Shown piece after piece: positions 43,981 to 53,561 of a DNA stretch of 64,000 bases (position 1 is its first letter; each line of letters begins with the position of its first letter). The stretch lies in assembly GCF_016651105.1 (NCBI RefSeq), contig NZ_JAEKEL010000001.1, positions 4,578,001 through 4,642,000 on the forward strand, read 5' to 3'. Position numbers and translations under genes: made by a program. The DNA is from Pseudomonas sp. TH15. GTDB taxonomy: Bacteria; Pseudomonadota; Gammaproteobacteria; Pseudomonadales; Pseudomonadaceae. Below the pieces are notes generated by a model that saw nothing but the letters and a program-made list of their open reading frames with translations, did no database searches and was not told the DNA's origin.

Positions 43981-44689
43981 TGCTCTCGTGAACCAGCGTC
44001 AAGGCGTTTCCGAGCGCTGCGCCGCTGGCGGTGTTGTCAAAAATGCACCAGGTGGTTGCGCCCGCCGCCACCGCGGTTTGCAAGGCTTGCGCCAGTGTTT
44101 GCAGAAAGGGCAAATCGTAGGCGCTGTGGTAAATGCGCGATGAGCCGTGCAGTCGCCAATAGCGCAAACCAGCCCAGCCACCCGCAGTTGCATCATTGCT
44201 GATGCGTGACGGATCGACGACTGCCTGGGCGATCTGGAAAGTGACGAGTAATGGCCCGGCATTCACCCACGATTCATGCCGGGGCTCCAGCACAACGGCG
44301 CCGTTGAAACGTTGACGCAACGCCTTGAAAAAGCCTTGGGCAATTGACGCGTCGAACGCCAGTGAAGGTGGCAGTTGCACCAGCAGGCACCCCAGGCGCT
44401 GACCCAATCCGCCGCATTGCGCGAAAAACGCCTCCAGCGCGGCTTCACAATCTACCAACCGCCGTTCATGGGTGATGTGCCTGGGCACCTTTACCGAAAA
44501 CCGAAACGTCTCCGGAACCGAATCGGCCCAACGCTCGTAGGTCTGTCGACGGTGCGGGCGATAGAACGAACTGTTGATTTCCACGCCGTCTAAGCGTGCT
44601 GCGTAGCGTTGCAAGTGCGTGCCTTCAAGCGGAAACACTGGCCAATATTCTCGCCCGAGACTCCATCCGGCACAGCCAATAAAAATCAA
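43940..44689 (-). CDS. DUF72 domain-containing protein
   Basis: A 249-residue YecE-type DUF72 protein with a predicted TIM-barrel fold: FIGCAGWSLGREYWPVFP, LDGVEINSSFYRPH, FRFSVKVPRHITHERRL, LLVQLPPSLAFD and WCIFDNTASGAALGNAL. The initiation codon is TTG at 44689, supported by GGAGGTG at the right spacing. Biochemical function is unknown for the family. It converges with the SDR gene. Confidence 0.9.
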   Translation of the reverse strand: MIFIGCAGWSLGREYWPVFPLEGTHLQRYAARLDGVEINSSFYRPHRRQTYERWADSVPETFRFSVKVPRHITHERRLVDCEAALEAFFAQCGGLGQRLGCLLVQLPPSLAFDASIAQGFFKALRQRFNGAVVLEPRHESWVNAGPLLVTFQIAQAVVDPSRISNDATAGGWAGLRYWRLHGSSRIYHSAYDLPFLQTLAQALQTAVAAGATTWCIFDNTASGAALGNALTLVHESIIAAPDHRTNRPR

Positions 44690-44734
44690 AATCCACCTCC
44701 AAAAGCCACCTGCAAGCGTTGCCCAAGGCCAGGG

Positions 44735-44815
44735 CCGCGATCGGCGGATCTTTTGATTCCGGTTTTAAAAAACAAGTCAAAAGATCGCAGCCTGCGGCAA
44801 CTCCTGGAGGGGTGT
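44735..44815. repeat. REP-type palindrome, GCTGCGATC family
   Basis: An inverted repeat built on GATCTTTTGATTCCGG and CAAAAGATCGCAGCCTGCGGCAACTCCTG. It is one arm longer than the other. It lies downstream of the TPP-enzyme gene. Confidence 0.65.
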
Positions 44816-44835
44816 CCGTTTAGTGCGGAATCGGG

Positions 44836-46623
44836 TTATTTTTTGCCTGGCAGGACTGAGCTCAGCACCTGCTTGGCGGCTTGCACGATGATGCCCGCTT
44901 CGTCCGGATCGCCCTTGAGCAGCGTCGTGGCGAATTTCTTCGCCTGCTCAAGCTTGATGTGCGGCGGCAGCGGCGGCACGTTCGGGTCGGTTTTGAACTC
45001 GATCACCACCGGCACATCCGACGCCAGAGCCTGCTCCCAGGCGCCGGCAACGTCTTCTTCGCGATCGACGAAAATACCTTTCAGGCCGATGGAAATCGCA
45101 AACAGGTGGTAAGGCACGTCCGGAATGCTCTGCGAAGCCTCGAATTTCGGATCGCCCTCCATCACACGTTGCTCCCACGTGACCTGATTGAGGTCTTCGT
45201 TGTTGAACACCGCACAGATCCATTTCGGGCTCGCCCACTGCCGCCAATATTTGGCCACGGTGATCAGCTCGGCCATGTTGTTCATCTGCATCGCGCCGTC
45301 GCCCACCAAAGCGATGACCGAGCGCTCGGGATAGGCGAATTTTGCAGCAATCGCATAAGGCACCGCCGCGCCCATCGAGGCCAGTCCACCGGACAGTGAG
45401 CACTGCATGCCTCGGCGGATCTTCAGGTCGCGGGCGTACCAGTTGGCACAGGAACCCGAGTCGCTGGTGATGATCGCCTGCTCCGGCAGGCGTGGCGACA
45501 GCTCGTACACCACCCTTTGCGGATTGATCGGGTCGGCTTTGGCCATGGCGCGTTTTTCCAGGGTTTTCTCCCAGGTGCCGCGCCAGCCTTCGACCTTCTT
45601 GCGCCATTTGCCTGAGGTCTTCTGCTCCAGCAGCGGCAACAACGCCGCCAGGGTTTCCGCCGAATCCCCGACCAGATTGACCTCCATCGGATAGCGCAAG
45701 CTGAGCATGTCGGGCTGCAAATCGATCTGCACACCACGGGCGTGGCCTTCCTTGGGTAGAAATTCGGCGTACGGGAACCCCGAACCGATCATCAGCAAGG
45801 TGTCGCATTCGTTCATCAATTTGTAGCTGGGCTCGGTGCCGAGCAGGCCGATGCTGCCAGTGACCCACGGTAGATCGTCGGGTAACGCAGCTTTCCCCAG
45901 CAGTGCTTTGGCGACCCCGGCACCGAGCTTCTCCGCCACCGCAATCACTTGATCGGTCGCCTGCAAGGCGCCGGCACCGACCAGAATGGCGACCTTTTCA
46001 CCGGCGTTCAAAACGTCGGCGGCACGTTGCAGATCCGCTTCGTAGGGCAGCACTTTCGGTTTCGTGTAACCGACCCCGGAGTGCGCCGTGCCATGGGCGC
46101 GGGCCGGCGCTTCGTAAGGCAGATCCTGCAAATCGTTGGGCAGAATGATCGCCGTCACGCGGCGCTCGCCAACGGCCGTACGAACCGCACGGTCGAGAAG
46201 ATGGCGCACTTGCGACGGCACCGAGGCCTGCTGCACAAAGGCGCCAGCGACGTCCTTGAACATCGAGACCAGATCAAGCTCTTGCTGGTAATGACTGCCC
46301 AACGCAGTGCGCGCCTGCTGACCGACAATGGCCAGCACCGGCATGTGATCCATTCGCGCGTCGTAGAGCCCGGTGATCAAGTGCGACGCACCAGGGCCTG
46401 AGGTAGCGATGCAGACGCCCAACTCCCCCGTGAACTTGGCATGGGCCGAGGCCATGAATGCGGCCATTTCCTCATGGCGCGCCTGGACGAATTCGATCTT
46501 GCCCTTGGCCCGACTGAGCGCGCCGAACACGCCGTTGATGCCATCGCCCGGATAGCCAAAAATCCGCGTAACGCCCCATTCGCTGAGCCGCTCAACCAGA
46601 AAATCTCCCACTGTCATCGTCAT
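44836..46623 (-). CDS. Thiamine-pyrophosphate-requiring enzyme (pyruvate oxidase/acetolactate synthase-like)
   Basis: A 595-residue TPP enzyme. The N-terminal Pyr domain has the catalytic Glu in QARHEEMAAFMASA, and a middle Rossmann-like domain follows. The C-terminal PP domain carries the TPP/Mg motif GDGAMQMNNMAELITVAKYWRQ ending FNNEDLN. The overall sequence is closest to pyruvate dehydrogenase (quinone)/pyruvate oxidase-like proteins of stress regulons, not to true acetolactate synthase. ATG 46623 with GAGG upstream is chosen from two close alternatives. The exact substrate is uncertain. Confidence 0.88.
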   Translation of the reverse strand: MTMTVGDFLVERLSEWGVTRIFGYPGDGINGVFGALSRAKGKIEFVQARHEEMAAFMASAHAKFTGELGVCIATSGPGASHLITGLYDARMDHMPVLAIVGQQARTALGSHYQQELDLVSMFKDVAGAFVQQASVPSQVRHLLDRAVRTAVGERRVTAIILPNDLQDLPYEAPARAHGTAHSGVGYTKPKVLPYEADLQRAADVLNAGEKVAILVGAGALQATDQVIAVAEKLGAGVAKALLGKAALPDDLPWVTGSIGLLGTEPSYKLMNECDTLLMIGSGFPYAEFLPKEGHARGVQIDLQPDMLSLRYPMEVNLVGDSAETLAALLPLLEQKTSGKWRKKVEGWRGTWEKTLEKRAMAKADPINPQRVVYELSPRLPEQAIITSDSGSCANWYARDLKIRRGMQCSLSGGLASMGAAVPYAIAAKFAYPERSVIALVGDGAMQMNNMAELITVAKYWRQWASPKWICAVFNNEDLNQVTWEQRVMEGDPKFEASQSIPDVPYHLFAISIGLKGIFVDREEDVAGAWEQALASDVPVVIEFKTDPNVPPLPPHIKLEQAKKFATTLLKGDPDEAGIIVQAAKQVLSSVLPGKK

Positions 46624-46922
46624 TTCGATCCTCATCCTTCACCAATGCATGGAGCGTTCCCGGCAGAACATTGGCCGGGAGGTGTAAGGGTCTGGACAGC
46701 CGCGCTGACGGCGAAGTTTCGATTGATTTGCGCGGTGCTGGCATAAGATGCGGCCGCTTTGCGCCCCAGCGGGAGCAAGCTCCCTCGCCACACTCGCCGC
46801 CAACAACCGCTACCGAGGAGCAAACAAGCGCCGGATCGCCTTTTATCAGTTGCTCGACGAGTTTTCTGAGGCGCACGCCCTCCTTCGCTGTCCACCGATC
46901 AATGCAGATTGGAGGGGTGACG
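46624..46922. other. Intergenic region, no gene seen
   Basis: About 300 bp between divergent genes. It must hold the promoters of the TPP enzyme and the cupin gene. A frame open across it has no ribosome-binding site and is not used. I see no hairpin or repeat apart from a GCTCCCTCGCCAC fragment. Confidence 0.45.
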
Positions 46923-47441
46923 ATGACAGAAGCACGTGCGGTGTTGGTGCAAGCATTGCGGCTTGAGTGCAACGACTGGGTGCCCAATAACCAGCGTTTG
47001 CCGGTATTGATTTATCCCAAGTCGATTGCCATCGAAGGGGACGAACCGGCGGCTCTGTTCGAGCACACCTTCGACGCCAACGGCTGGCCCAGCCAATGGC
47101 GCTATGGAATTTACGATTTCCATCACTATCACACCGAAGGCCACGAAGTACTGGGGGTCGCCGTGGGCCATGCGCGGCTGATGCTCGGTGGCCCGCAGGG
47201 GCATGTGCTGGACGTCAGCGCCGGCGATGTGTTGCTGCTGCCCGCCGGCACCGGCCACTGCAATCTCGGCTCCAGCGCTGACTTTCTGGTGGTTGGCGCC
47301 TACCCGCCGGGGCAGCACGGCGATATTTGCCGCGAAGCGCCGAGCAAGGAGCAATTGGAGAGTATCGATAAGCTGCCGTTTCCCGAGCGGGATCCGGTGC
47401 AAGGCGCACACGGTGCAGTGAAACAGTATTGGCTCAAATAG
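46923..47441 (+). CDS. Cupin-fold protein
   Basis: A 172-residue protein with a single cupin domain. The metal-site motif region is DFHHYHTEGHEVLGVAVGHARLMLGG (His, His, Glu) and the second motif PAGTGHCNLGSS (His). The ATG at 46923 follows GGAGGGG. The sequence resembles uncharacterised cupins annotated near stress genes in Pseudomonas. The reaction is unknown. Confidence 0.85.
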   Translation: MTEARAVLVQALRLECNDWVPNNQRLPVLIYPKSIAIEGDEPAALFEHTFDANGWPSQWRYGIYDFHHYHTEGHEVLGVAVGHARLMLGGPQGHVLDVSAGDVLLLPAGTGHCNLGSSADFLVVGAYPPGQHGDICREAPSKEQLESIDKLPFPERDPVQGAHGAVKQYWLK

Positions 47442-47445
47442 GCTT

Positions 47446-47721
47446 TCAGCGATGCGGATGTACGGTCCATGCGACCAGTTTGATCACGATGGGCCGCACG
47501 ACGAGAATGCACAGAAAGGCAATCGGCATGGCCAGTTTGTAAGCGTTCAGCACATTGCGCAGGTATTCGTTATCAATCCCTGAGTTGGCCGCCGTGATCA
47601 CCAGCGACATCAAAAATGCCATGATCGTCGCCATGTACAGGGCAAATACATACGGTGTGGCGCGCGGCGACAGTTTGCGACGGCTGACATAAGTGGCGGC
47701 GGGATTTGTTCTTTGATTCAT
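47446..47721 (-). CDS. DUF2798 domain-containing membrane protein
   Basis: A 91-residue protein with two transmembrane helices (YVFALYMATIMAFLMSLVITAAN and AMPIAFLCILVVRPIVIKLVAWTV). The pattern of MSLVIT and the central RNVLNAYKLAMPIAFL is that of the DUF2798 family. It starts at ATG 47721. It is convergent with the cupin gene and divergent from a LysR gene at 47845, its probable regulator. Confidence 0.85.
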   Translation of the reverse strand: MNQRTNPAATYVSRRKLSPRATPYVFALYMATIMAFLMSLVITAANSGIDNEYLRNVLNAYKLAMPIAFLCILVVRPIVIKLVAWTVHPHR

Positions 47722-47844
47722 GGCTTTTCCATCCATTGACAGGGAGCCGGCACCTTAACAAAGCCTAATAGGGCCAACTAGACGGCCAAACGCAGGTGCT
47801 TTATAAAGCACAACTTACGAATCAGTCCTTCTCGCAGGCCACGG

Positions 47845-48774
47845 ATGAATCTGTTAGCGGCGATTGCCAGTTTTATAAAAGTGGTCGAATCCGGCTCGAT
47901 TGTCGGTGCGGCCAAGACGCTGGGCGTCAGCGCCGCCGCTGTCAGCCAGACCCTCAGTCGCCTGGAAACGCATCTTGGCGTGCGTCTGTTGCAACGCACC
48001 ACGCGCAGCATGGCGCTCACCGAAAATGGCAGGGTGTATTACGAGAAGGTCAAACGCATTGCAGCAGATCTGGAGTCGGCTCAAAGCTTGATCAGCGACG
48101 ACGACAGCGAATTGCAAGGTCGCCTGTGCATCGCCTCTACCTCCGCTTTCGGCCGACATGTATTGGCGCCGCTGATCGCCGGATTTTCGGCGCAGCACCC
48201 GCGCCTGTTGCTTGAACTCTCCACCACCGACGGCAAGATCAGTCACATCCAGGACGGCATCGACCTGAGCCTGCGAATCAAACCGCAACTGGAAGACGGC
48301 ATCGTTGCGCGCCGGATCGTTTCGCTGCCCTTCGTCCTTTGCGCCTCGCCCGCCTATCTGCAACGCGCGGGCCGGCCGCAGTCGCCTGACGACCTGCAAA
48401 ACCATGCCTGCCTGGCGTTTCGATACCCTCTGGATGGACGCTTTCTGCGCTGGAGTTTTATCCGCGACGGGCAGCGCTACGACGCACCGGTCAATGCAAC
48501 GGCCATCAGCGATGACATTGACGCGCTGGCGCAAATGGCAATCAACGGCGCTGGCATCACCCGTCTGGCAGAGTTCGTCGCCGCGCCTTTTCTCGCCAGC
48601 GGCCAATTGCTGCCGCTGTTTGAACAGCACGCAGGCACGGCGCAAGCGGTCGTCGAACCGATGGAGATCTACGCTTGCGTGCAGGAACGCGCGGCACTGA
48701 CGCCGAAGGTCAAAGCCTTTCTGGATTATCTGACGCAGCACCTGGCCACGCGCTGGCCAATGACAGACGCCTGA
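47845..48774 (+). CDS. LysR family transcriptional regulator
   Basis: A 309-residue LysR regulator with the HTH AIASFIKVVESGSIVGAAKTLGVSAAAVSQTLSRLE and a full effector domain (LCIASTSAFGRHVLAPLIAGF, GIDLSLRIKPQLEDGIVAR). It is divergent from the DUF2798 gene. It is followed after 15 bp by a small frameshifted gene on the same strand that may be co-transcribed. Confidence 0.9.
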   Translation: MNLLAAIASFIKVVESGSIVGAAKTLGVSAAAVSQTLSRLETHLGVRLLQRTTRSMALTENGRVYYEKVKRIAADLESAQSLISDDDSELQGRLCIASTSAFGRHVLAPLIAGFSAQHPRLLLELSTTDGKISHIQDGIDLSLRIKPQLEDGIVARRIVSLPFVLCASPAYLQRAGRPQSPDDLQNHACLAFRYPLDGRFLRWSFIRDGQRYDAPVNATAISDDIDALAQMAINGAGITRLAEFVAAPFLASGQLLPLFEQHAGTAQAVVEPMEIYACVQERAALTPKVKAFLDYLTQHLATRWPMTDA

Positions 48775-48789
48775 AACCGCGAACCTCAC

Positions 48790-49211
48790 ATGAAGAGACA
48801 AGCCGTGACTGAATTACGCTATGTAAAGGGCTCAGGCCGCCCCCGCTGCATCTGGCCTCGATTGACTCGTCTGGCGCTGTTGCCGGCGATCTGGTGTTCA
48901 CTTTGGCGAATGCCGCCGTGCTGCGCATTGCCTTCGCTTGCCACACTGAACGGGTCGGCATGCTCCAGCGCTTGATCGCTGAGCGGGTGCCCTTCGCGGT
49001 CGGCGGCATGTGTCCGGGGCCGGCAGACGAGGTCGGTGTGCTGATCGACAATGGAGCACTGACTGGCCCGCATCTCGAACTGTCCTGGTCGGGGCCGCAA
49101 CAGTGGGTGGTGCGCGAGATCGCAAAGAATGCACACGAATGGCTGCCGGAATCTGACATCAGCCAGATCACCAATCCCACCTTCGATCCACATTCGCTCA
49201 GCGTCGATTGA
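48790..49211 (+). pseudogene. Small hypothetical protein, frameshifted near the start
   Basis: The gene starts at ATG 48790 or GTG 48805 (VTELRYVKGSGRP). The frame then loses sense at a run of five C (48840-48844). One added C gives PLHLASIDSSGAVAGDLVFTLANAAVLRIAFAC... continuous to the stop at 49211, about 140 residues. The sequence is beta-rich and ends HSLSVD. No family is recognised. It is probably expressed with the LysR gene upstream. Confidence 0.6.
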
Positions 49212-49431
49212 TGCCAGTCAGGACACACGCTTCATCCGTAAAATCCACGCACTCGGCCCAGACATATCAAATTGCACATAAGCAACATGTTCTCCGCGAC
49301 ATGGGCGCGACGGGCTCGCGTCCCTAGCATGGGTCACGCACTCGTTGTCCGTCCGGCTGACCAAGCAGCCATCGGATCGCTCGCGGACGCACTGCACTTC
49401 AGTGCCGATCCCACCCTAAGGAGAACTGAAC

Positions 49432-50486
49432 ATGACCCTGGCCGCCATCGCCTGCAAGGACATCACCTGGAACCCGATCACCAAGTCCAGCACCTTCACT
49501 GAACACGATCGTGAAATCCTCAAACACCATTGGCATCCCGTCGCTTTCTCGGCAGACGTTGCCGATAAACCGTTTGCCGTCACGCTGCTCGACGAGCCCA
49601 TCGTGCTTTATCGCACCGGCGAAAAACTCAATGCTGCCCGTGATATTTGCAGCCATCGCGGGGCGCCGCTGAGCAAGGGGTGGGTACAGGGCGAAAACAT
49701 CATTTGCCCTTACCACGGCCTGCATTTCGGCACCGATGGCCGCTGCACGCGCATTCCCTCGGAGCCGAACGCCAACCTCACCGAGCGCCATCGCATCCAG
49801 ATGTATTCGACCCGCGAAGACTACGGCTTGATCTGGGTCTTGATGGCGGGCAGCAGTGCTCCCTTCGCTGAAATGCCGTCGTGGCATGACGAAGAATCCC
49901 AACGTATTCTGCCGCCGTCGCTCGACATCGCTGCCTCGGCCGGGCGTCAGGTGGAGGGCTTTATCGATGTGGCGCACTTCGCCTGGATTCACCACGAAGC
50001 GTTTGCCGAGCGCGACAATCCGGTGGTGCCAACGTACAAGGCCGAGGTCACGCCGTACGGCGTCCACGCCGAGTACGTGAGCAATGTCAGCAACTTCCCC
50101 AAGAGCATGCAGCACCGCGCCCCGGAAGATTTTTGTGGAAGCGCACGTTCGATGTGTTTGCACCGTTTACCGCGCGCTTGACCGTGAACTTTCCCGATCC
50201 GCAGCACCGTTTGGTGATCCTCAACGCCGCCAGCCCGATCTCGGCACGCAAGACGCGGATGTTCTGCGCGATCACGCGCAATTTCGACCAGGAGATGCCG
50301 TTGGAGGATGTCTACGCGTTCAACCAGCAGGTGTTTGAAGAGGATCGCGACATTGTCGAACTGTGTCGCCCGGAAGATCTGCCGTTGGATCTGTCGCTGG
50401 AAATCCATATTCCCGCCGACCGCTCTTCCACTGCCTATCGCCGCGCCTTGAGCGCCCTTGGCCTGGGACGCGCGTTCACCAGCTGA
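49432..50486 (+). pseudogene. Rieske [2Fe-2S] ring-hydroxylating oxygenase alpha subunit, frameshifted
   Basis: The first frame (49432-50181) has the Rieske cluster motifs CSHRGAPLSKGW and CPYHGLHF (two Cys, two His) and the mononuclear iron region DVAHFAWIHHEAF. The C-terminal 115 residues (FDVFAPFTARLTVNFPDPQHR ...) continue in another frame to 50486. The frames meet at a run of five T (50130-50134); one more T restores DFLWKRTFDVF. The restored protein is about 351 residues, similar to DdmC/VanA-type oxygenases that demethylate or hydroxylate aromatic or related compounds. AAGGAGA is placed before the ATG. The partner gene follows within 40 bp. Confidence 0.88.
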
Positions 50487-50524
50487 GGCTCGCGTTGTTT
50501 CCCCCATCGATAGGAGTGAGCAAA

Positions 50525-51880
50525 ATGTTCAAGTGGGAATGTCTGGTGTGCGGTTTTATTTACGATGAAGCGGCGGGCCTGCCGGAAGACGGGATTGTGG
50601 CGGGCACACGTTGGGAGGACGTGCCTGAGGATTGGTACTGTCCGGAATGCGGCGTCGGCAAGTCCGACTTCGACATGATCCGGATACAGGCCTCGGCCGA
50701 GCCCAATCGCCCGGCCGCGCAACCGGATCCGGTCGTCATTGTCGGCTCAGGGCTGGCGGGCTACACCGTGGCACGCGAGCTGCGCAAGCTGAACGCCGAG
50801 ACACCGATCCTGATCGTCACCCGCGATGGCGGCGAGTTCTATTCAAAACCGGCGCTCTCCAACGCCTACCAGACCGGGCGCTTGCCCGATCAACTGGTCA
50901 CCGCCAGTGCTGAGCAGATGGCCGCGCAGTTGCAGGCGCAGATCAAAACGCGCACCTCGATTGAGCGTATCGACACCCACGCGCAGTTGATTTATCTCGA
51001 CGGCCAGCCGCTGCGCTATGGCTCGCTGGTACTGGCGCTGGGCGCTGACGCTCGCCGCCCGGAGCTGCAAGGCGATGGCGTGGCAGCGATCATTACGGTC
51101 AACGATCTGGAAGACTACCGGCGTTTCCGTCAGCAGATCGGCGTCGAAAGCCGCATCGCCATTTTGGGCGGTGGTTTGATCGGCTGCGAGTTCGCCAATG
51201 ATCTGCGTCATGCGGGGCATGAGGTTTCGGTTATCGACCGCGCGACCTGGCCGCTGAGCCGGCTATTGCCGGTGGAGGCTGGTGATGCCATGGCCAGCGC
51301 GCTGCAATCGATCGGTGTCCACCTGGAACTGGGCAATGCGCCGATGGCTGTGCGCCGCGCCGACAGCGGGTTCGAGTTACAGCTAGCCGATGGTCGTGTG
51401 CTTGCGGTGGATCATGTGCTCAGCGCAATCGGTCTGGAGCCGCGCGTCGATCTGGCGCGAGCTGCCGGCATTGCCGTGGCCAACGGCGTCATTACCGATG
51501 CCTGCCTGCGCACCAGCACGCCGAATGTGTATGCCTTGGGCGACTGCGCGCGTGTTCACGATCTGGTCTTGCCGTACGTGATGCCGATCATGTTGCAGGC
51601 CCGCGCTCTGGCCCAGACCCTCGCGGGGCGGGCAACAGCGGTCGCCTATCCGGCAATGCCGGTGACGATCAAGACCAGCGTCCTGCCGACAATCGTAGCG
51701 TCGCCGCTGGACGGCGCCGGGCTGTGGTCGACCGAGTGGGCTGAGCGCTGCGACAAAGGCATCGCCAACGTCAAATCGCTCTACCACGATCCGCAGAGCC
51801 GCATGCTCGGCTTCGTGCTGATGGGCGCGGCGACGCAAGAAAAAGCCGAATTGCTGAAATCGCTGCCCGACTGGCGCTGA
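50525..51880 (+). CDS. Rubredoxin-rubredoxin reductase fusion (FAD-dependent)
   Basis: A 451-residue protein. Residues 1-55 are a rubredoxin (MFKWECLVCGFIYDEAAG ... WYCPECG, four Cys in two CxxCG pairs) joined to a FAD/NAD(P)H-dependent reductase of the rubredoxin reductase/AlkT class (VIVGSGLAGYTVARELRK, ILGGGLIGCEFANDL, TPNVYALGDCARV). The ATG at 50525 is placed so that the rubredoxin starts the protein. It lies directly downstream of the Rieske oxygenase, so it probably feeds electrons to it. That pairing is unusual, because most Rieske oxygenases use ferredoxins. Confidence 0.92.
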   Translation: MFKWECLVCGFIYDEAAGLPEDGIVAGTRWEDVPEDWYCPECGVGKSDFDMIRIQASAEPNRPAAQPDPVVIVGSGLAGYTVARELRKLNAETPILIVTRDGGEFYSKPALSNAYQTGRLPDQLVTASAEQMAAQLQAQIKTRTSIERIDTHAQLIYLDGQPLRYGSLVLALGADARRPELQGDGVAAIITVNDLEDYRRFRQQIGVESRIAILGGGLIGCEFANDLRHAGHEVSVIDRATWPLSRLLPVEAGDAMASALQSIGVHLELGNAPMAVRRADSGFELQLADGRVLAVDHVLSAIGLEPRVDLARAAGIAVANGVITDACLRTSTPNVYALGDCARVHDLVLPYVMPIMLQARALAQTLAGRATAVAYPAMPVTIKTSVLPTIVASPLDGAGLWSTEWAERCDKGIANVKSLYHDPQSRMLGFVLMGAATQEKAELLKSLPDWR

Positions 51881-51922
51881 CTCATTCTATTCACGGCCGA
51901 GCCTTTGCATAGACGCTTCCAG

Positions 51923-51958
51923 GCGTATCGCTATATAGTTATTTATATAGCGATACGC
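51923..51958. promoter_or_regulatory. Perfect 15-bp inverted repeat before a LysR gene
   Basis: Arms GCGTATCGCTATATA and TATATAGCGATACGC with a 6-base GTTATT loop, followed by TTTT. It could be a rho-independent terminator of the reductase gene or a palindromic operator of the following regulator. The AT-rich stem centre favours a protein-binding site, and the short T-tract permits termination. Confidence 0.75.
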
Positions 51959-51983
51959 TTTTCACCCTCAGCCACTCAGGGAC

Positions 51984-52994
51984 ATGGACCGATCTGCAGT
52001 TGGCCGCCCAAGAAGAGAGCCTGCCGTGTCTAACGCCGTCCCCAACTGCGATGCACAACTGATTCGCACGCTATACACCTTGCTGACTGAATGCAGCGTT
52101 TCGCGTACGGCAGAGTTGCTCGGCCAATCGCAACCGGCGATCAGCGTTGCCCTGCGCCGGCTGCGAGAGCTGACCGGTGATCAACTGTTGGTGCGCAGTG
52201 GCAGCCGCATGGTGCTGACCACCCACGGGCTGACCCTGATCGATCCCGTTGCACAGGCGCTGAATGGCATCGAACAGATTCTGCACCCGGTCGACCGGTT
52301 CGACCCAGCCACTACCCGGCAAACTTTTCGCATCAGCACGCCGGATTATCTGAGTGTGTTTTTCGTTCCGGCGATCATCGAACGTTTCAACGCGCAGGCG
52401 CCGCTGGCCACGTTGGAGCTCAAGCACTTACAAGCCGAGGGCGGCTATTCGCGCGGACTTGAGGACGGATTTCTCGATCTGGTGATCGGCAATTGGCGAG
52501 CACCGGCAGAGCACCTGCACCTGCAAATGCTCTGCGACGATGATCTGGTGTGTCTGTTGCGCGAGGAACACCCGATCCCGCCCGGTGGCTTGACGCGCGA
52601 GGCTTACATGGACGCCGACCACTTGGCCGTCATGACCCACAACTCATCCGGCCAAGGCACCATCGGCGCCGAACTGGCCAGGAACGGCCTGGTCCGGCGA
52701 GTGACCACCACGCTGCCGTACTTCTGCATCGCGCCGTATGTGCTGGTGAAATCGAATCTGCTCTTCACCACCACACGTTCTTTTGCCAAGCACTACAACG
52801 ATTTGTTGCCGCTGCGCATCGAGCCCTTCCCCGTGCCTGCGCAACCGCTGCGCTATTACCAGTTGTGGCATGCGCGCAAACATCGCTCGCAGGCCTCGAA
52901 GTGGTTGCGCAGCGTGGTGCTCTCTGCGGCCAGGGCGATTGCACCTGAGCCAACGGCAGTGAATCAGCGCGAAGCCTCCGGGCAATCTGCTTAA
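51984..52994 (+). CDS. LysR family transcriptional regulator
   Basis: A 336-residue LysR regulator of the NodD/LinR-like class. Its N-terminal HTH reads LIRTLYTLLTECSVSRTAELLGQSQPAISVALRRL; RQTFRISTPDYLSVFFVPAIIERF opens the effector domain. The frame begins at ATG 51984; a GTG at 52026 is an alternative. The gene follows the Rieske/rubredoxin reductase pair and is probably its regulator. Confidence 0.88.
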   Translation: MDRSAVGRPRREPAVSNAVPNCDAQLIRTLYTLLTECSVSRTAELLGQSQPAISVALRRLRELTGDQLLVRSGSRMVLTTHGLTLIDPVAQALNGIEQILHPVDRFDPATTRQTFRISTPDYLSVFFVPAIIERFNAQAPLATLELKHLQAEGGYSRGLEDGFLDLVIGNWRAPAEHLHLQMLCDDDLVCLLREEHPIPPGGLTREAYMDADHLAVMTHNSSGQGTIGAELARNGLVRRVTTTLPYFCIAPYVLVKSNLLFTTTRSFAKHYNDLLPLRIEPFPVPAQPLRYYQLWHARKHRSQASKWLRSVVLSAARAIAPEPTAVNQREASGQSA

Positions 52995-53030
52995 CTGACT
53001 CATTGCTGTTCTTCAACCCGGAGGCCTGCA

Positions 53031-53480
53031 ATGAAATCCAGATATCCACTCACGGCGTTATTGATCGCAGCAGGCCTGTTCGGCTGCGCCACATCGTCCA
53101 ACCCTGGCGTGAACGTCACGCTCACCGCCACCCGGCAGAATGTCGGACAGATTGGCAACGTCAGCCTCGCTGACTGGGGCAAGGACACCAGCTTCAGCTT
53201 CTTCATCAGCGGTGCGCCCAGTGGCGCCTCCCTGCCCTTGCGCCTGTATGCCTTCGTCAATCGAGGGAGTTGCGCGCAACCCGGGCCGGTGGCCTATGCG
53301 ATGAACGATAAAGTCACCACCGAACGTCAGCCTGTACGCGGCTGGGCATTTTCGCGAAGTGCGCCGGTGGCCTTGTCGACATTGCTCGCCGCCGAGCATT
53401 CCGTGGTCGTGCGGACGGCCGCGACCGATGGCAGCGTAGACATTTTCTGTGGGGACATTCGCCAGGCCAACGTGAAATAA
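53031..53480 (+). CDS. Putative lipoprotein
   Basis: A 149-residue protein with a lipoprotein signal (AAGLFGCATSS, Cys at residue 19). The mature part is beta-rich (VNVTLTATRQNVGQIGNVSLAD, PLRLYAFVNRGSC). Two later Cys are possible disulfide partners. A GGAGG site precedes the ATG. No family is recognised; the location is the envelope. Confidence 0.78.
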   Translation: MKSRYPLTALLIAAGLFGCATSSNPGVNVTLTATRQNVGQIGNVSLADWGKDTSFSFFISGAPSGASLPLRLYAFVNRGSCAQPGPVAYAMNDKVTTERQPVRGWAFSRSAPVALSTLLAAEHSVVVRTAATDGSVDIFCGDIRQANVK

Positions 53481-53561
53481 CGTCGATCGCGCTGGCACGC
53501 GAGGAGAATTTTTCATACGGTGTCGGTCTCTTATCCGTCAGCATTCGACGAGGCCCACTAC

